Positions 61,788 through 64,000 of a stretch of 64,000 nt of DNA are shown here, one piece after another (the stretch's first letter is position 1; every line of letters starts with the position of its first letter). Both the position numbers and the translations under genes were made by a program. The stretch lies in the NCBI RefSeq assembly GCF_040839445.1, contig NZ_JBDPGJ010000003.1, positions 682,001 to 746,000 of the forward strand, in the 5' to 3' direction. The notes under the pieces are model-generated. The model had not been told where the DNA came from. It did no database searches and worked only from the letters and a program-made list of their open reading frames with translations. This DNA is from Aquibium pacificus. Lineage in GTDB: Bacteria > Pseudomonadota > Alphaproteobacteria > Rhizobiales > Rhizobiaceae.

Positions 61788-64000
61788 ATGGCTGACCTGC
61801 CTTCCCACGCCCGCGTCGTCATCATCGGCGGCGGCGCCGTCGGCGTGTCGTCGCTGTACCATCTGGCCAAGGCCGGTTGGACCGACTGCGTGCTCCTGGA
61901 AAAGAACGAGCTTACCTCCGGCTCGACCTGGCACGCCGCCGGCAACGTCCCGACCTTCTCGTCCTCCTGGTCGGTGATGAACATGCAGCGCTATTCGGCC
62001 GAGCTCTACCGGGGGCTGGCGAAAGCCGTCGACTATCCGATGAACTACCACGTCACAGGCTCGGTCCGGCTCGCCCACACGGCCGAGCGCATGCGCGAGT
62101 TCCAGCGCGTCAAGGGCATGGGCCGCTACCAGGGCATGGAGATCGACGTTCTCGGCCCCGACGAGATCCGACAGCACTACCCCTTCATCGAGACCCACGA
62201 CCTCAAGGGCGCGCTCTACGATCCGGCCGACGGCGACATCGATCCTGCGCAGCTGACGCAGGCGCTGGCCAAGGGCGCGCGCGACATGGGCGCCACCATC
62301 GTCCGCTTCTGTCCCGTCACCAGCGTGCGCCGCGACGGCACGGAATGGGTGGTCTCCACGCCAAAGGGCGAGATCCGCTGTGAGAAGGTCGTCAACGCCG
62401 CTGGCTACCGCGCCGCGGAGGTCGGAAAGATGTTCGGCCGCGACGTGCCCATTATGGTGATGAGCCACCAGTACATCCTGTTCGAGGAAATCCCCGAACT
62501 CGCCGCCTGGAGCCGCGAAGCCGGCCGCAAGCTGCCGCTGCTGCGCGACGTCGACGTCTCCTATTATCTCCGCCAGGAGAAGAACGGCATGAACCTCGGC
62601 CCCTACGAGCGCAACTGCCGCGCTCACTGGACGAGCGCCGACGACCCGATGCCCGACGATTTCTCCTTCCAGCTCTTCGCCGACGACCTGGAGCGCCTGG
62701 AAGCCTATCTGGAGGACGCCGTCGCCCGCGTGCCGATCCTCGGCACCGCCGGTCTCTCCAAGGTCATCAACGGCCCGATCCCCTATGCACCGGACGGCAA
62801 CCCGCTGATCGGGCCGATGCCGGGCGTGCCGAACGCCTTCGAGGCCTGCGTCTTCACCTTCGGCATCGCCCAGGCCGGCGGCGCCGGCAAGGTGCTGGCC
62901 GAATGGGTCACGCAAGGCGCGACCGAGTGGGACATGTGGTCCTGCGATCCGCGCCGCTTCACCGCCTTCGCCTCCGCGCCGGACTATGCCGTCGCCAAGG
63001 GCATGGAGGTCTATGGCCACGAATATGCCATCCACTTCCCGCGCCATTCCTGGCCGGCCGGGCGCGGGCGCAAGCTGTCCCCGATCCACGACCGCATCGC
63101 CGCCCTCGGCGCGCAGTTCGGCGCCTACAACGGCTGGGAGCGCGCCAACTGGTACGCCCAACCTGGCGACGACACGTCCGCGGGAGCGACCCAGACCTTC
63201 CGCCGCGACGGACCCTGGCAGCCACGCATTCGCGAGGAGTGTCTGGCGGTGCGCGATGCCGCCGGCATCCTCGACCTGCCGGGCTTCTCGCGCTTCCGCC
63301 TCCAGGGGCCGGGCGCCGGCGAATGGCTGTCGTCGCTGATCACCGGCACCGTGCCGAAGCCCGGCCGCATCGGGCTCGCCTATTTCGCCGATGACAAGGG
63401 TCGCATCGTCACCGAAATGTCGGTGATGGCGCTGGCCGAGGACTTCTTCTTCCTCATCACCGCCGCCGTTGCGCAATGGCACGATTTCGAGTGGCTGGCG
63501 AAGAACCTCCCGCAAGCGACTCAGATCACGCTGAAAGATGTCACCGAGGATTTTTCCTGCCAGATCCTCACCGGCCCGAATTCCCGCGCCATAATGGCCG
63601 ACGTCTCCGACGCCGAGCTGACGAAGCCCTGGCTCAACCACCAGTCCTGCCAGATCGCCGGCCGCTGGCTCCAGCTTGTCCGCGTTTCCTTCGCCGGCGA
63701 ACTCGGCTGGGAACTCCACAGCAAGGTCGACGACACCGCCGCGATCTTCGACGCCGTCTGGCAGGCCGGCCAGGCGCACGGACTGAAACCCTTCGGAATG
63801 TTCGCGCTGGATTCGCTGCGGCTCGAAAAGGCCTATCGCGCCTGGAAGGGCGACCTCTCGACCGACTACACCATCCTCCAGGGCGGGCTCGAACGCTTCG
63901 TGAAATGGGACAAGCCGGACTTCACGGGCAAGGCCGCCCTGCTCTCCGAAAAGCAGCAGGGCGTGGCCAAGCGCTTCGCGACGCTCGTCGTGGACCAGCC
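61788..64000 (+). CDS. FAD-GcvT dehydrogenase (dimethylglycine/sarcosine dehydrogenase-like), 3' end beyond window
   Basis: The 737-residue partial protein has a DAO FAD domain with VVIIGGGAVGVSSLYHL and the STWHAAG motif (about 43-52) whose His binds FAD covalently in dimethylglycine dehydrogenase, then the FAO_M middle segment, and a GcvT THF domain from about 440. The C-terminal ~80 residues lie beyond the window. It oxidises an N-methylated amino acid and passes the carbon to THF. The upstream XRE-cupin regulator is in the same operon. Compared with the protein at 34020 it has the classical FAD motif. Confidence 0.9.
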   Translation, partial: MADLPSHARVVIIGGGAVGVSSLYHLAKAGWTDCVLLEKNELTSGSTWHAAGNVPTFSSSWSVMNMQRYSAELYRGLAKAVDYPMNYHVTGSVRLAHTAERMREFQRVKGMGRYQGMEIDVLGPDEIRQHYPFIETHDLKGALYDPADGDIDPAQLTQALAKGARDMGATIVRFCPVTSVRRDGTEWVVSTPKGEIRCEKVVNAAGYRAAEVGKMFGRDVPIMVMSHQYILFEEIPELAAWSREAGRKLPLLRDVDVSYYLRQEKNGMNLGPYERNCRAHWTSADDPMPDDFSFQLFADDLERLEAYLEDAVARVPILGTAGLSKVINGPIPYAPDGNPLIGPMPGVPNAFEACVFTFGIAQAGGAGKVLAEWVTQGATEWDMWSCDPRRFTAFASAPDYAVAKGMEVYGHEYAIHFPRHSWPAGRGRKLSPIHDRIAALGAQFGAYNGWERANWYAQPGDDTSAGATQTFRRDGPWQPRIREECLAVRDAAGILDLPGFSRFRLQGPGAGEWLSSLITGTVPKPGRIGLAYFADDKGRIVTEMSVMALAEDFFFLITAAVAQWHDFEWLAKNLPQATQITLKDVTEDFSCQILTGPNSRAIMADVSDAELTKPWLNHQSCQIAGRWLQLVRVSFAGELGWELHSKVDDTAAIFDAVWQAGQAHGLKPFGMFALDSLRLEKAYRAWKGDLSTDYTILQGGLERFVKWDKPDFTGKAALLSEKQQGVAKRFATLVVDQ

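Overview
The window is about 65% G+C, densely coded and read on both strands, with a gene set typical of the Rhizobiales (Alphaproteobacteria), most like Mesorhizobium, Aquamicrobium or other Phyllobacteriaceae. Evidence for this includes GlxA-type and XRE regulators, a HisKA_2 sensor kinase, a DUF1194 protein, heterotetrameric sarcosine oxidase, the non-pyrrolysine MttB methyltransferase cluster and RIME-like palindromic repeats. No rRNA, tRNA, CRISPR array, prophage or intact IS was seen, so the placement rests on gene content. The sequence starts inside a methyltransferase gene and ends inside a dimethylglycine-dehydrogenase-like gene.

Region 1 (1-17089) is mostly housekeeping and accessory: a sensor kinase, a nitroreductase, a NYN-LOTUS protein, an M24-fold protein whose catalytic residues match the DMSP lyase DddP, a fatty-acid desaturase, an XRE regulator, betaine-homocysteine methyltransferase, an ECF sigma factor with a VWA protein, an acetyltransferase, a cyclase-TPR protein, a ferredoxin-like protein, a dienelactone hydrolase and cytochrome b561.

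Region 2 (17334-27858) is a corrinoid methyl-transfer and one-carbon locus. MttB-family methyltransferase and its corrinoid protein are divergent. DUF1638, a PF13769 protein, a MetV-like Cys-rich protein, MetF, a methyl-THF:corrinoid methyltransferase and the ASKHA corrinoid reactivator follow. Together they can move a methyl group from a quaternary amine through cobalamin to tetrahydrofolate and oxidise it. A GIY-YIG nuclease gene flanked by five RIME-like repeats interrupts this locus.

Region 3 (27945-36581) holds an alpha/beta hydrolase, a LysR regulator with a clear operator, three very small genes, a GlxA-family regulator (candidate controller of the demethylation genes), DUF1194, LysE and a FAD-GcvT demethylating dehydrogenase.

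Region 4 (36814-46800) is a cell-surface glycan cluster: BioF2-like acyltransferase, PIG-L deacetylase, FkbM methyltransferase, GT-C-like membrane protein, class III aminotransferase, extended SDR, small EamA/SMR transporter, DprE1-like oxidase and a HAD-UbiA fusion. The last genes suggest synthesis and export of a polyprenyl-phosphate arabinose-type donor.

Region 5 (47082-52203) is the sarcosine oxidase operon soxBDAG, which completes the betaine > dimethylglycine > sarcosine > glycine theme. Region 6 (52514-57670) looks accessory: SPW-like membrane protein, AraC regulator, YHS protein, GST, GNAT, TetR and DUF1772, bounded on one side by a decayed partial copy of a MoaD-like gene. Region 7 (57657-64000) has the intact MoaD-like gene paired with a BNR-repeat protein and MarR, a low-G+C patch with a small exported protein, a nitroreductase, an XRE-cupin regulator and the truncated dehydrogenase.

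The recurring theme is use of methylated osmolytes (betaine, dimethylglycine, sarcosine, possibly DMSP) as carbon, nitrogen and methyl sources.
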